A program made the position numbers and the translations under genes. From Xanthomonas hortorum pv. pelargonii (GTDB taxonomy: Bacteria; Pseudomonadota; Gammaproteobacteria; Xanthomonadales; Xanthomonadaceae): 64,000 bases of DNA. Positions 8,992 to 18,358 of this stretch are shown piece by piece (position 1 is the first letter of the stretch; each line of letters starts with the position of its first letter). The stretch covers positions 1,674,001-1,738,000 of the forward strand of contig NZ_CP098604.1 in the NCBI RefSeq assembly GCF_024499015.1, given 5' to 3'. Under the pieces are notes generated by a model. That model saw only the letters and a program-made list of their open reading frames with translations, was not told the DNA's origin and searched no databases.

Positions 8992-11900
8992 TCACCCATG
9001 CATCGAATTGAGCGGCAGCTGGATTTCGCATTCCAGTCGCGTATCGCTGAGCTCGTAACGCGTCTGCGCGCCGTGGCTGTAAGGCAAGGCTTTTTCGATC
9101 AGGCGACGGCCGAACCCACTTGCCTCATCGCGGTCGTGGCGCAATTTTTTCACTGCGCCTTCCTCGACCCAATGCAGCACCAGCCGCGCGGGGGCGTCCT
9201 CGCCGGACACCACATCCCAGCGGATCGACAAGGTGCCGGTCTCCACCGCAAGCGCGCCATGCTTGAGTGCGTTGGTGGCCAATTCGTGCAATGCCAGCGC
9301 CAGCGTCTGCACGGTGGATTTGCGCAACGCCACGTCCGGGCCTTCGACCCGGATGCGCCGCTGATCCGGTTCGGCACCGAGCGCATCCAGTTCCATGTGC
9401 AGCAGCGTACCGATGGTGGTCGGCATCGCATCCGACTGCGACAACAGGCCTTGCACGCGCGACAGGGCCGATAACCGGTCGTCGAACTTGCCGATGAACT
9501 CCGGCATGCTCTGGCTGGTCTGCACGGTCTGCCTGGCCACCGATTGCACCACCGTGATCAGGTTGCGGGTGCGGTGCTGCAACTCGCTCACCAGCACGCG
9601 CTGCTCTTCCTGCAGGCGGCGTAAATTGTCTGATTCGGTGGACGTGCCCAGCCATTCCACGACCTGGCCGCGCTCGTCGCGCACCGGCGAGCCACGGGTA
9701 TGAAACCAGCGATAACTCTGCTCGGCAGCGTTGTACAGGCGATGCTCCACATCCAGTTCACCGGTGTGCCGGCTGTCGTGCCAGGCAACCATTGTCAGCG
9801 CGCGTTCGTCCGGATGCACTGCCTGCAGCCAGCCCAGTTCCAGGCCGTCGGCATCGCTTTGCCCGGTATAGCGCGACCACTGCGGGCTGGACCAGGTCCA
9901 GTGCCCGCCATCGAGCGAGCGCCACACCAACTGCGGAATTCCTTCCATCAGAGTGCGCAGGCGTTGCTCGCTGCTGCGCAAGGCCTGCTCGGCCAGGGTC
10001 AGCGGGGTCACGTCCATAAACGTGAGCACCGCGCCACCGATGAAGTTGTGCACGGTGCGATACGGCAGCACACGCACCATGTAGCGTGCGTGGGTGGTGG
10101 GGTTTTCCACCTCACGATCGAGCACCGCCAGCGTGCGGATGACCCGGTGCACGTCGTCCTGCAGTTCGTCGTAGTCCACGTGCAGCTTGATATTGCTGAT
10201 CGGCCGATGGATATCGCTTTCCACCAACGGCAGGATATCGGTGACTGCAGGGGTGAAGTTGGTGACGCGCAATTCGTTATCCAGAAACACCGTGGCGATC
10301 TGGGTGCTTTCCAGCAGGTTCTTCAGATCGCTGTTGGTCTGCGCAAGTTCCTGTACGCGGTGGGCCAGCTCACCGTTGACCGTGGTGACTTCTTCGTTGA
10401 CCGACTGCAGCTCTTCCTTGGAAGTTTCCAGCTCCTCGTTGGCGCTCTGCATCTCTTCGTTGAGCGACTGGTATTCCTCGTTGGAGGACTTGAGCTCTTC
10501 GTTGGTGCTCTCCAGCTCCTCGATCATCGACTGCAGCCGCTCACGGGTGATGCGCAACTCGTTTTCCAGCACCTGCATCTGCGCATCGGTGGAGGCAGTG
10601 TCGCGTGGCGTGGGCAGCTCCACCGGTTCGCGCGCTTCCACTTCCTGAAACAGCACCACATACCCGCGCGGCACCTCCGAGGAGGAGGTCGGCTCCACGA
10701 ACAGATCCACCGCCCAGGTCGAGTTGTCCTCATGCACCTGGATGCCGTTGACATGCACAGGCGACTGGTCCGATTCGGCGCGGCTCAGCGCACTGCGTAG
10801 ATCCAGGCGCAGATCGCGATGGATCAGGTTGAGCAGGTTGAGGCTGGGCGCACCACTGCCGGGACGAATGAAACGCCCGGCCTGCGCGGAGAAATGCAGC
10901 ACATCGAAATGCTCGTCCAGCACCGCATATGCCGGCGCGTACCGATCGGCGATGCGCTCGCCGGCACGCACCAAGGCATCGCTGGAGGTGCGCTGCCGCT
11001 GCGGCGGTGCAGGCACCCTGCCCGCTGCGGCAAGCGGCATGTTGGGAAAGGTGGCATGCACGTTGTTCTCGGCATCGATACGCTGAAAGACGCGGAAGCT
11101 GCGTTCCACCGGCACGAACAACTTTGCGTGGCGCGAGACGTTTTCGGCATTCCCCAGGAACAGGTACCCACCCGGCCGTAGCGCGAAATGAAAGATCGGG
11201 ATCACCCGGTTCTGCAGCTCGGCATCCAGGTAGATCAGCAGATTGCGGCACGACACCAGGTCCAGCCGCGAGAATGGCGGGTCCTTGACGATGCTGTGCT
11301 GGGAAAACACGCACAACTCACGCAGTTCCTTGCTCACCACATAAGTATCGCCTTCCTTGACAAACCAACGCCGCAGGCGCGCCGGCGCAACCTCGCCAAC
11401 GATACTCGAGCTATACCGTCCCACCCGTGCCGCCGCCAGCGCACGTCCATCGATATCGCTGGCAAAGATCTGGATGCGGGGTGGGGAATCCAGCGTTTCG
11501 GCGTGCTCGCGCAGCAGCATCGCCAACGAATACGCTTCTTCGCCGGTGGAGCAGCCCAGCACCCAGACGCGCAGGCTGTCGCCCACGTGCTTGCCCTGAA
11601 ACAGGCGTGGAATCACCTGCTGCTCCAGGAACTCGAACTCGCGGCGGTCGCGAAAGAACTGGGTCACACCGATCAGCAGATCGTTGAACAGCTGCAGCGG
11701 TTCGTCGAAGCGATTGCGCAGCGCATCCAGATAGTGTTCCAGCGTATCCACCTGCACGACCTGCATGCGCCGTTGCACGCGGCGCAGGAACGTGGCGCGT
11801 TTGTAACCATGGAAATCGTGCCCGGTGGTGTTACGCAAGATGCCCGCCACCTGGCTCAGTTGATCGTTCTCGCTGCCAGTGCGCACGCCAGTTGGGGCGG

Positions 11901-12570
11901 CATGACCGAGTCCGTGATGGCGCTGCATGTGTGCGGCGATACGCGCGGCCACAGCCGGTAGCGGCAGAATGTCGTCGCTGATTGCGGCCGCGTTGCTTGC
12001 GCTGCGCAGATCCAGCGCCTGCAACGCAGGATCGTCCACCACCAGCGCAAGCCCACCGCATTCCTTGATCGCTGCAGTGCCCAGCGTGCCGTCACCATCG
12101 AAGCGGCCCATGATCAGACCGATCACGTTGCCGTCCTGGTCGTGCGCCATCGATACGAAGAAGGTGTCGATCACACCATGATCGCTTTCGCCTTCCAGCA
12201 GCGCGCGCAGACGCACGCGGTTTTCTTCCAACGTCACCAGCGTGTCGCTGTGCGGCAGATAGAAGTGCCCCGGCTGCAGTTGGTCGCCGTCATTGGGCAC
12301 CAGCAGTAGGCTGGCCTGATCGCCAAGCAGTTCGCGCAGCAGGTCCTCGTCCAGCAGCTGGCGATCGCGCAGCAACAGCATGATGGCCAGGTTGGATGCC
12401 CCCGCCACTGTCTCCAGCAGTTCGGCCAGGCGGGCAGCATCGAGCCCCGCTGCGCCGATCCCGAGAACGAACAAGGGCGCCTGCGCCGGAGCATCGGGCA
12501 GCGCGTCTTCCTGGGCAGCAGGGTTGTTGGTCATAACAGACATCACATCGTCGGTGCGGGACGGAACCAT
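8992..12570 (-). CDS. CheB-like/CheR/PAS/HWE hybrid histidine kinase
   Basis: A 1192-residue cytoplasmic signalling protein. Residues about 30-215 resemble a CheB methylesterase but lack the usual catalytic Ser (GIGAAGL instead of a Ser-Ala-Gly-Gly core), although GTLGTAAIKECGG is kept. CheR domains follow (about 235-500) with an intact SAM-binding loop (VLGCSTGEEAYSLAM) and CRNLLIYLD. Then come a degenerate PAS (535-650), a heptad coiled coil of repeated Glu-Glu-Leu units (665-750), two further PAS domains (755-855 and 870-985) and an HWE/HisKA_2 kinase core with SELQHRTRNLITVVQS. Family members couple chemotaxis-like modification to two-component signalling. It is divergent from the single-domain receiver at 12741, its likely partner. 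In-frame ATGs at 12543 and 12534 are possible alternative starts. Confidence 0.9.
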   Translation of the reverse strand: MVPSRTDDVMSVMTNNPAAQEDALPDAPAQAPLFVLGIGAAGLDAARLAELLETVAGASNLAIMLLLRDRQLLDEDLLRELLGDQASLLLVPNDGDQLQPGHFYLPHSDTLVTLEENRVRLRALLEGESDHGVIDTFFVSMAHDQDGNVIGLIMGRFDGDGTLGTAAIKECGGLALVVDDPALQALDLRSASNAAAISDDILPLPAVAARIAAHMQRHHGLGHAAPTGVRTGSENDQLSQVAGILRNTTGHDFHGYKRATFLRRVQRRMQVVQVDTLEHYLDALRNRFDEPLQLFNDLLIGVTQFFRDRREFEFLEQQVIPRLFQGKHVGDSLRVWVLGCSTGEEAYSLAMLLREHAETLDSPPRIQIFASDIDGRALAAARVGRYSSSIVGEVAPARLRRWFVKEGDTYVVSKELRELCVFSQHSIVKDPPFSRLDLVSCRNLLIYLDAELQNRVIPIFHFALRPGGYLFLGNAENVSRHAKLFVPVERSFRVFQRIDAENNVHATFPNMPLAAAGRVPAPPQRQRTSSDALVRAGERIADRYAPAYAVLDEHFDVLHFSAQAGRFIRPGSGAPSLNLLNLIHRDLRLDLRSALSRAESDQSPVHVNGIQVHEDNSTWAVDLFVEPTSSSEVPRGYVVLFQEVEAREPVELPTPRDTASTDAQMQVLENELRITRERLQSMIEELESTNEELKSSNEEYQSLNEEMQSANEELETSKEELQSVNEEVTTVNGELAHRVQELAQTNSDLKNLLESTQIATVFLDNELRVTNFTPAVTDILPLVESDIHRPISNIKLHVDYDELQDDVHRVIRTLAVLDREVENPTTHARYMVRVLPYRTVHNFIGGAVLTFMDVTPLTLAEQALRSSEQRLRTLMEGIPQLVWRSLDGGHWTWSSPQWSRYTGQSDADGLELGWLQAVHPDERALTMVAWHDSRHTGELDVEHRLYNAAEQSYRWFHTRGSPVRDERGQVVEWLGTSTESDNLRRLQEEQRVLVSELQHRTRNLITVVQSVARQTVQTSQSMPEFIGKFDDRLSALSRVQGLLSQSDAMPTTIGTLLHMELDALGAEPDQRRIRVEGPDVALRKSTVQTLALALHELATNALKHGALAVETGTLSIRWDVVSGEDAPARLVLHWVEEGAVKKLRHDRDEASGFGRRLIEKALPYSHGAQTRYELSDTRLECEIQLPLNSMHG

Positions 12571-12740
12571 CCTCGCTGATCATGAGGTAAAGCAAGGTAG
12601 ACATCTACGCGCGCGTGCATATGTCCCTGAACGTTGAAGAGATCGCTCTTTGAAGCGCTTGCTTACGCGCGTTATTAACGCGGGGTGCGCGCACGATGCC
12701 GGCGTGCGTCGTCAGACCGCATTTTAGTTCCGGAGTTTTT

Positions 12741-13124
12741 ATGTCCAACACAGCGCTGCACGGCCGCCGCATTCTTGTGGTCGAGGACGATTATCTGCTC
12801 GCCCAATCACTCAACGACTTGCTGATCGAAGCCGGTGTCCGCGTGGTCGGACCGGTGGGCAATGTATCCGACGCGCTTTCGCTGGTGACTTCAGGCGAGG
12901 AGATCGATGGTGCGTTGCTCGACGTCAATGTGCGAGGGCAGCCGGTGTTTCCCGTGGCCGATGCATTGCTGGAGCGCGGGGTCCCGTTCTCGTTCTGTTC
13001 CGGTTATGACCGCTACACGCTGCCGGCGCGCTTTGCGCATCTGTCGTACTGCATGAAGCCGTACAACCCGCGCGCGATCACCACGTTGCTGAGCGACCAG
13101 GCTCAACCGGCCGAGCATTATTGA
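12741..13124 (+). CDS. single-domain response regulator
   Basis: A 127-residue receiver domain without an output domain: ILVVEDDYLLAQSLNDLLIE carries the acidic pocket, Asp61 (GALLDVNVRG) is the phospho-acceptor, and the Lys in YCMKPYNP is conserved. GGAG upstream of ATG 12741 fixes the start. Receivers of this kind beside HWE kinases usually act as phosphate sinks, feedback inhibitors or diffusible partners. Its promoter region is shared with the large kinase gene transcribed the other way. Confidence 0.9.
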   Translation: MSNTALHGRRILVVEDDYLLAQSLNDLLIEAGVRVVGPVGNVSDALSLVTSGEEIDGALLDVNVRGQPVFPVADALLERGVPFSFCSGYDRYTLPARFAHLSYCMKPYNPRAITTLLSDQAQPAEHY

Positions 13125-13156
13125 TCATCATCTGATCGGATCTCACCGACAACCCG

Positions 13157-13384
13157 TCACCGATCGGAAGTGTCGGCCTGGGTGTCTTTTATCTGCTGCC
13201 GGGCGCGCTCTTCTTCGCCGAGCTGATTGAGCAGCTCCACCGCTGACTGGTGCGCGCTGCGCAAGGTCTCCAGTGGCTTGGAGGCCTCGTTGCGCAAGGC
13301 ATACAGCGCAAATCCCATCACGTTGAGGCGGTTGCGCAATTGGTGCAGCAGCTCACGCCGCTGTCCATCGGATGCATCGGCCAC
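13157..13384 (-). CDS. 75-residue mini-protein with a histidine-kinase-like H-box
   Basis: The gene starts with GTG 13384, whose first base is the last base of the upstream regulator's TAG (TAGTG overlap), so translation is coupled. The protein is two predicted helices. The first, RRELLHQLRNRLNVMGFALY, looks like the phospho-accepting H-box helix of HisKA/DHp domains (His followed by Leu-Arg-Asn-x-Leu). The second, ETLRSAHQSAVELLNQL, could be the antiparallel partner. There is no ATPase domain. It may be a phosphotransfer or kinase-inhibiting partner for the regulator encoded directly upstream; this is inference. Confidence 0.6.
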   Translation of the reverse strand: MADASDGQRRELLHQLRNRLNVMGFALYALRNEASKPLETLRSAHQSAVELLNQLGEEERARQQIKDTQADTSDR

Positions 13385-14682
13385 TACGCGTCCTTGTCGC
13401 TGAGCCGGTTGTGCAGGGTACGCACACTGATGCCCAACTCGCGTGCGGCGGCCTTCTTGTTGAAGCGGGTGCGTGCCAATGCTGCCTCGATCATCGCGTC
13501 CTCGGCCTGGCGCATGGTCCAGCCTGCGGGAATCAACAATCCGTTCTCGTCGGCCTGCGGCACGGTCTGCTCCACATCCGGCGCACTCAACAGGTCGCCA
13601 TCGGAGCGTAGATACAGATAGCGGATGAACGAACGCAGCTCGCGCACGTTGCCCGGCCACGTGTGGTACGCCAGATAGCGCAGCAATGACTTGGTCGGCA
13701 ACTTGCGCGTGCCGTATTTGACATTGAGTTCGTCGATCACACGCAAGCCCAACAACCGCGCATCGCCCCGCCGTTCGCGCAGTGGCGGCACCTGGATCGG
13801 ATATTCGTTGAGCCGGTAGAACAGATCTTCGCGCAGCACCGCTTGCTCGCGCTGCACATGCTGGTGGGTGGCAGCAACCACGCGCGCATCGAGCGGGATC
13901 TCTTCGTTGCCGCCCACGCGCATGAAGCTGCGCGATTCGATCGCCCGCAGCAGATACACCTGCAGACGCTTGGGCATTTCGCCGATTTCATCCAGAAACA
14001 GCGTGCCGTCGGCAGCCTGCTCCAGAAATCCGGCATGGCGACGATCGGCGCCGGTGAAGCTGCCGCGCTCGTGACCGAACAGCTGACTTGCCAGCAGCTC
14101 TTCCGGGATTGCGCCGCAGTTGACCGGCACAAAGCGACCGCGACGACCGGAGACACGATGGATGGCCCGCGCGACCAGGTCCTTGCCGGTACCGGTCTCG
14201 CCGGTCACCAGCACGTTCAAGTCGGTTGGCGCCACACGCACGATGTCCTTGCGCAACAGCACGATGCTGTCGCTGTTGCCGACGATGCCCAGGTTGCCCT
14301 GCTGCGCTTCACGCAGACCGCCGAGCACACGCTCCAGGCGTTCCGGCGCGAATGGCTTGGTCAGGAACTCGCTGACCCCGAACTGCCGTGCGCGGCCCTG
14401 GGTTTCATGGGCGTAATCGCCCGACACCACCACGATCTGTGGCGAGTGATCCGGGTCGAGCCGTTCGATGAGATCGAAACCGCTGCCGTCGGGCAGGCCA
14501 ACGTCCACGACCAACAGGTCGGGGAAATTGCTGTCCAGCCAACGGCTGGCTTCGCCAAGGGTGTGCATGCCCTTGGCCCGGAAGCCGCTATCGGTGGCTA
14601 ACTCCACCACCTGATCGCAGAACTCCACGTCGTCGTCGATGATGGCGCAGGAAAGACGGTCCATGGGCGCTTCTGTCCGCAA
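13384..14682 (-). CDS. NtrC-family sigma-54-dependent response regulator
   Basis: A 432-residue activator. The receiver domain (about 10-125) has Asp60 in LLVVDVGLPDG and Lys in FLTKPF. The AAA+ domain (about 140-370) has Walker A GETGTGKD, the sigma-54-contacting loop as GSFTGA (Ser in place of the usual Ala) and Walker B LFLDEIGEM. A Fis-type helix-turn-helix at the C terminus reads NKKAAARELGISVRTLHNRL. It activates sigma-54 promoters when phosphorylated. No full-length cognate kinase is adjacent; the only neighbour is the coupled H-box mini-protein. ATG 14664 is an alternative start. Confidence 0.92.
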   Translation of the reverse strand: MRTEAPMDRLSCAIIDDDVEFCDQVVELATDSGFRAKGMHTLGEASRWLDSNFPDLLVVDVGLPDGSGFDLIERLDPDHSPQIVVVSGDYAHETQGRARQFGVSEFLTKPFAPERLERVLGGLREAQQGNLGIVGNSDSIVLLRKDIVRVAPTDLNVLVTGETGTGKDLVARAIHRVSGRRGRFVPVNCGAIPEELLASQLFGHERGSFTGADRRHAGFLEQAADGTLFLDEIGEMPKRLQVYLLRAIESRSFMRVGGNEEIPLDARVVAATHQHVQREQAVLREDLFYRLNEYPIQVPPLRERRGDARLLGLRVIDELNVKYGTRKLPTKSLLRYLAYHTWPGNVRELRSFIRYLYLRSDGDLLSAPDVEQTVPQADENGLLIPAGWTMRQAEDAMIEAALARTRFNKKAAARELGISVRTLHNRLSDKDA

Positions 14683-15176
14683 AGTGCTGATACATGTTCA
14701 GTTGAGAATTGTGACGACGACGCGAAAGAAGCGCCGCTCACCACGTCGAATGGCACACCGGTGTCATCACCATCAGGGCCGAGCGTAGCTCTTTCCCCAA
14801 TGTCGAGCCCGCCGTGCCGATTTTGACCGAAGTACGCATGGCAAATCCTGGTTACGCCAGTGCCAAGCGTCACGGTTGGGCTCGGTCGCCGCAGCGCGAA
14901 TGCCAAAACGCCACGAAGTGCAAGGTTTTGCGATGGCTGCCACGCCAGTCCGAGGCGGATGCCATCATTGATGAGCCACTGGATCAGCTCGCTTGCGCTG
15001 TTACATCGCGATCTAGGTGTCAGCTGGTGCTGACCTGGGCCAGCGCCATGCGAGGCGTTGGGCGAACCGTTCCAGCAGGGCCGGTCGGGTTCGATGTGCT
15101 ATCCACAGCCTACGCACTCATCGTGGAGAGCGTGTGTACAGATCGCTCAACCCCGCGCCCTTTGGGGCTGTTGAAA
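14683..15176. other. gene-free region upstream of the sigma-54 regulator
   Basis: About 490 bp with no convincing coding frame. It must hold the regulator's promoter. I saw no repeat of the families found elsewhere in the window. Confidence 0.45.
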
Positions 15177-15203
15177 CTAAAAGCGCCCGCAACTGCGGGC
15201 GCC
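15177..15203 (-). terminator. terminator for the small hydrophilic protein gene
   Basis: On the minus strand, ggcgcccgcagttgcgggcg forms a hairpin followed by CTTTTAGTTT, 27 bp beyond the stop of the gene at 15230-15415. Confidence 0.75.
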
Positions 15204-15229
15204 TTCATCGGTATCGCATCGCGGAGGAC

Positions 15230-15415
15230 TCAGCGTTTTTCCGACCCATCCGGGCGTTCGTAGTCATGCTCCGGGTCCGCCTTGTTGACGTCGCGGTCTT
15301 CGTCGGGCATGTCGTGCACTTTCCGTTCGGCATTTTCGTTGCGCTGCTCTTGTGGCGTGAACGGCTTGCTCTGATCATCGTCCGGACCCCACGGCTTCTT
15401 GGGTTCGCTAGCCAT
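15230..15415 (-). CDS. small hydrophilic protein, unknown function
   Basis: A 61-residue protein, MASEPKKPWGPDDDQSKPFT onward, made almost entirely of charged and polar residues and ending DYERPDGSEKR. It is likely disordered. ATG 15415 is preceded by AGGAGA at good spacing and its terminator follows. Proteins of this composition are often desiccation or general stress proteins in xanthomonads, and nearby genes (DUF6766, SDR) fit a stress setting, but no function is known to me. Confidence 0.7.
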   Translation of the reverse strand: MASEPKKPWGPDDDQSKPFTPQEQRNENAERKVHDMPDEDRDVNKADPEHDYERPDGSEKR

Positions 15416-15556
15416 CGCGGTTCTCCTGCCTGATTGTCGTGTCACCACGCTAGGCAGACGGGCATTCCAAGCTGGTGAACAAACCTGCGTCACCGTGTGA
15501 AGTGATTGCGCAGATGGCCCCGCCGAGAACGCCAAGTACGCGTGATCCAAACATGC

Positions 15557-16198
15557 TCAGCCACCGGTTTGCGAATGCGGTGCCGCCACCGGTTTGGACT
15601 GCGGCGAATCCTTCTGCCGTAGCCAGATGGTCAACACCACCAGCGCGAACACCGCCAGGAATTCGCTCTGCCAGTTCTGCATCGATTCGAACCAGAACCC
15701 GGCGTCGGTGAAATGGTCGAGGATGCTGATCGGCGGCAACCCCTTTTGTATGCGCTCCAGCAACGCAAGCCGCCAGCTGCCAAGCAGATGCAGGACAAAA
15801 CTCATCAGGAACAGTGCACCAAATGCCAGCGCCAACGAGTGCTCATACACGCGCAGCCACAGCCCACCGGCACGCACCGGCCACGGCGTCTGGCCCGGCT
15901 TGATCTCGGCGCTTTCTTCAGCAGGATCGAGCGGACGCGACTCGGCCGAGCCCACCTGGCGCAGCTTGACGGTCAGCAGCACATACATGCCCATTTGCAG
16001 GAACTCGCTCTCCCAGTTCTCGAACAGGGCCGAGACAAAATGCGGACTGTGCAGATACGCGGCCAGCAGCAGCGTTGGCTGGCCCTGCTCCGTCAACTCC
16101 GCGTTGTAGGCATGCAGGCCGGCATAGATCTGGCAGCCGATGAAGAGCAGCGTCAGCGCAAGCAGACACAACGACAACCCATTGCGACGAAAGAACAT
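15557..16198 (-). CDS. DUF6766-family membrane protein
   Basis: A 213-residue inner-membrane protein with four predicted helices: residues about 5-26, 63-83, 118-140 and 170-190. It shows an internal duplication: ALFENWESEFLQMGMYVLL and SMQNWQSEFLAVFALVVLT share Asn-Trp-x-Ser-Glu-Phe-Leu before a helix. AGGAG precedes ATG 16198. I place it in DUF6766 from its opening (RRNGLSLCLLALTLLF) and the repeated motif. The function is unknown. It is divergent from the SDR gene. Confidence 0.75.
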   Translation of the reverse strand: MFFRRNGLSLCLLALTLLFIGCQIYAGLHAYNAELTEQGQPTLLLAAYLHSPHFVSALFENWESEFLQMGMYVLLTVKLRQVGSAESRPLDPAEESAEIKPGQTPWPVRAGGLWLRVYEHSLALAFGALFLMSFVLHLLGSWRLALLERIQKGLPPISILDHFTDAGFWFESMQNWQSEFLAVFALVVLTIWLRQKDSPQSKPVAAPHSQTGG

Positions 16199-16418
16199 GC
16201 GTAACTCCTGACGATGCGCGCAGTATCGAGCGTGATCGGCAAAAGCGCATGAAGCCTGCGCGCACTGCCCGCCGCGAGGTCGGCTGGCGTGCTTGCTGAC
16301 AACGTGAACGCGCCGCGCGCAGCACACATGCCGGCGACATCGTCTAGCCCGGACGTTTACGTCTGCATGACCACACTGACACTCATCTTGTAGTGATCCA
16401 CACCGTCAGGAGGCCCCC

Positions 16419-17285
16419 ATGCCCGTCCCCAATTACCCACGCCCGCCGTTCAAGCCGCAGCAGCAGGGCTTCCCCGGCCGGACCGAGAAGATGGATCCAC
16501 GCCCGGACCATGGCGAAGATAGCTACGTCGGTCATGGGCAGCTGACAGGCAAGCGCGCGCTGATCACCGGTGGCGACAGTGGCATTGGCGCTGCGGTGGC
16601 GATTGCCTATGCACGCGAAGGCGCCGACGTGGCCATCGCGTATCTGCCCGATGAGCAGGAAGACGCGGCCAGGATCGGTGCGCTGATCGAAAAGGCCGGC
16701 GTCAAAGCGCTACTGGTCGGTTGCGATATCAGCGACCCGCACCAGGCTGCAGCATTGATCGAACAGGTCAACAGCGCCTTCGGCGGACTGGACATTCTGG
16801 TCAACAACGCCGGCTACCAGAAGTATTTCGAGAATTTCGAAGACATTACGCTGGACGAATGGCGCAAGACCTTCGACACCAATGTGCATGCGGTGTTTCA
16901 TCTGGTGCAGCTGTCGGTGCCGTTGATGAAGGACGGTGGCTCCATCATCAATACCGCCTCGGTGCAGTCCAAGAAACCGACGCCGAATATTCTTCCCTAT
17001 GCCGCCACCAAGGGCGCGTTGGCCAACCTCACCATTGGTCTGGCCGGCGTGCTGGCCGACAAGCACATTCGCGTCAATGCGGTGCTGCCCGGCCCGATCT
17101 GGACACCGTTCATTCCGGCAGGCATGGACGAAGACTCGGTGGAAAACTTCGGCAGCCAAACCCCGATGGGGCGGCCCGGCCAACCGGTCGAGCTGGCATC
17201 GGCCTACGTGATGCTCGCGGCCGACACTGCCAGCTACACCTCCGGCACGTTGCTGACCATTGCCGGTGGCGCCGTCACTCTGTAG
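16419..17285 (+). CDS. short-chain dehydrogenase/reductase (YghA/YhxD type)
   Basis: A 288-residue SDR with the N-terminal extension of the glucose/ribitol-dehydrogenase-like stress subgroup (PFKPQQQGFPGRTEKMDP). The nucleotide-binding motif is TGGDSGIG, followed by DILVNNAG and the catalytic Ser and YAATK triad region (SVQSKKPTPNILPYAATKGA). It should catalyse an NAD(P)-linked alcohol/aldehyde oxidoreduction; the substrate is not evident. AGGAGG lies just upstream of the ATG and a terminator follows the stop. Confidence 0.92.
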   Translation: MPVPNYPRPPFKPQQQGFPGRTEKMDPRPDHGEDSYVGHGQLTGKRALITGGDSGIGAAVAIAYAREGADVAIAYLPDEQEDAARIGALIEKAGVKALLVGCDISDPHQAAALIEQVNSAFGGLDILVNNAGYQKYFENFEDITLDEWRKTFDTNVHAVFHLVQLSVPLMKDGGSIINTASVQSKKPTPNILPYAATKGALANLTIGLAGVLADKHIRVNAVLPGPIWTPFIPAGMDEDSVENFGSQTPMGRPGQPVELASAYVMLAADTASYTSGTLLTIAGGAVTL

Positions 17286-17305
17286 GCCGCTCTACGTTGT
17301 CACCA

Positions 17306-17341
17306 AACCCGCGTTGCTCTCGCAGCAACGCGGGTTTTTTT
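17306..17341 (+). terminator. rho-independent terminator after the SDR gene
   Basis: The arms aacccgcgttgct and agcaacgcgggtt are perfect complements, followed by a run of T. Confidence 0.88.
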
Positions 17342-17408
17342 GTGTGCAGCAGCGTGCCGCATGTGCATTTCAGATTCGATCAAAGGCTTGGTTGGCCGAG
17401 CGCGCGGT

Positions 17409-17502
17409 GCCCTTGCCGCTCACGGGACACGCCGTGAATCCGTCCGTGGAGGCTCAGTAGCGGCATCCATGCCGCCACATGGTCCCGCAAGCGGCAAGGA
17501 CA
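17409..17502. repeat. structured repeat family, copy C1 (reverse type)
   Basis: The outer stem is ccttgccgct...gcggcaagg. The core has gggacacgccgtgaatccgt, an inner hairpin around ggcatccatgcc and cacatggtccc. The core aligns to the reverse complement of copies A, B1, B2 and D, but with different stem sequences. It is near-identical in the core to C2 at 24971 on the far side of the glycan cassette. Confidence 0.75.
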
Positions 17503-17645
17503 CCGCACCAGGAAGTTTGCAGGTTGCTTTGTTGAAAGCTGTCTGTTGACGGCCTTGCGTTGCGAAGCTGATCGAATGCGCCTCCGTTATCCGAACAACG
17601 CACGTAATGCACTGCTTGCAACCACGCACACCGACCATCTTCGAT

Positions 17646-17753
17646 GGTCCTTGCCCGCCCACCATCGCGGGACCTTACGCGGCATGGATGCCGCGTAAGA
17701 GCCTACATGGACTTACTTGCGGCGTGTCCTGCGATGGTGGGCGGGCAAGGACC
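17646..17753. repeat. structured repeat family, copy B1
   Basis: Same layout as copy A: outer stem ggtccttgcccgcccacc/ggtgggcgggcaaggacc, inner hairpin ttacgcggcat/atgccgcgtaa, linker gagcctacatggacttactt. Flanking bases such as ccctgcagcaaac are also shared with A and B2. Confidence 0.8.
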
Positions 17754-17850
17754 CTGCAGCAAACTCACAGCATCAAGAGCGCAGCGAGGACATCGCACCA
17801 GACAGGTCGCTGGCTGCTTTGTTAAAAACCATGCGTACCGATCAACTCGA

Positions 17851-17963
17851 CTGGCCCTTGCCCGCCCACCGTCGCGGGACCTTACGCGGCATGGATGCCG
17901 CGTAAGAGCCTACATGGACGTACTTGCGGCGTGTCCTTCGATGGTGGGCGGGCAAGGACCCTG
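17851..17963. repeat. structured repeat family, copy B2
   Basis: Second copy of the A/B type, 205 bp after B1. The outer stem (ggcccttgcccgcccacc with ggtgggcgggcaagg) and the inner hairpin are conserved. The pre-flank atgcgtaccgatcaactcga resembles the flanks of A and B1, so the mobile unit may extend beyond the hairpin. Confidence 0.8.
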
Positions 17964-18358
17964 CAGCCAAACCGCAGATCAGCCGCTCTTCACTGAAGAC
18001 CCAACTCCCAAGCTCAGCAATAAATCGCCGGGAAATAGTTTTGCCAGCCACTCCTGGCACTCAGTGTGCGCGACTAAAAACACACAGCGCCGGTGAGTAA
18101 ATAGTCAACGCCTCACTCGCGTGGCACACACCTATCCCTGCGCCTGTTCTCACGTTCTGCCACCTACCGTAGATCGTGTTGGACAGTGATGCATTTAGCC
18201 CTCTGCTCGCCCAGACCTGGCTGCCGCCCAATGCGTGGCTGCTCATTAGCACGCTGCCGGCGCGATGACATCACCCAACACGCAGGCAAACGTGCGCGGT
18301 GGTGATCCGCGTCCTGGGTAAGCCGGCGCCTCAGCGCCCTCCACAAGGCAGGCAATCA
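17964..18358. other. gene-free leader upstream of galE
   Basis: About 395 bp between repeat copy B2 and galE with no convincing open frame. The galE promoter must lie here. No clear -35/-10 pair or riboswitch fold was recognised. Confidence 0.45.

Noticed and set aside
17409..17963. Clustered repeats as a possible CRISPR array
   Set aside because: Units are about 100 bp, internally palindromic, few and unevenly spaced, in two orientations, and no cas gene is present.
17646..17963. Integron attC sites
   Set aside because: There are no integrase, cassette genes or core-site motifs, and the conserved part is the inner hairpin rather than the ends.
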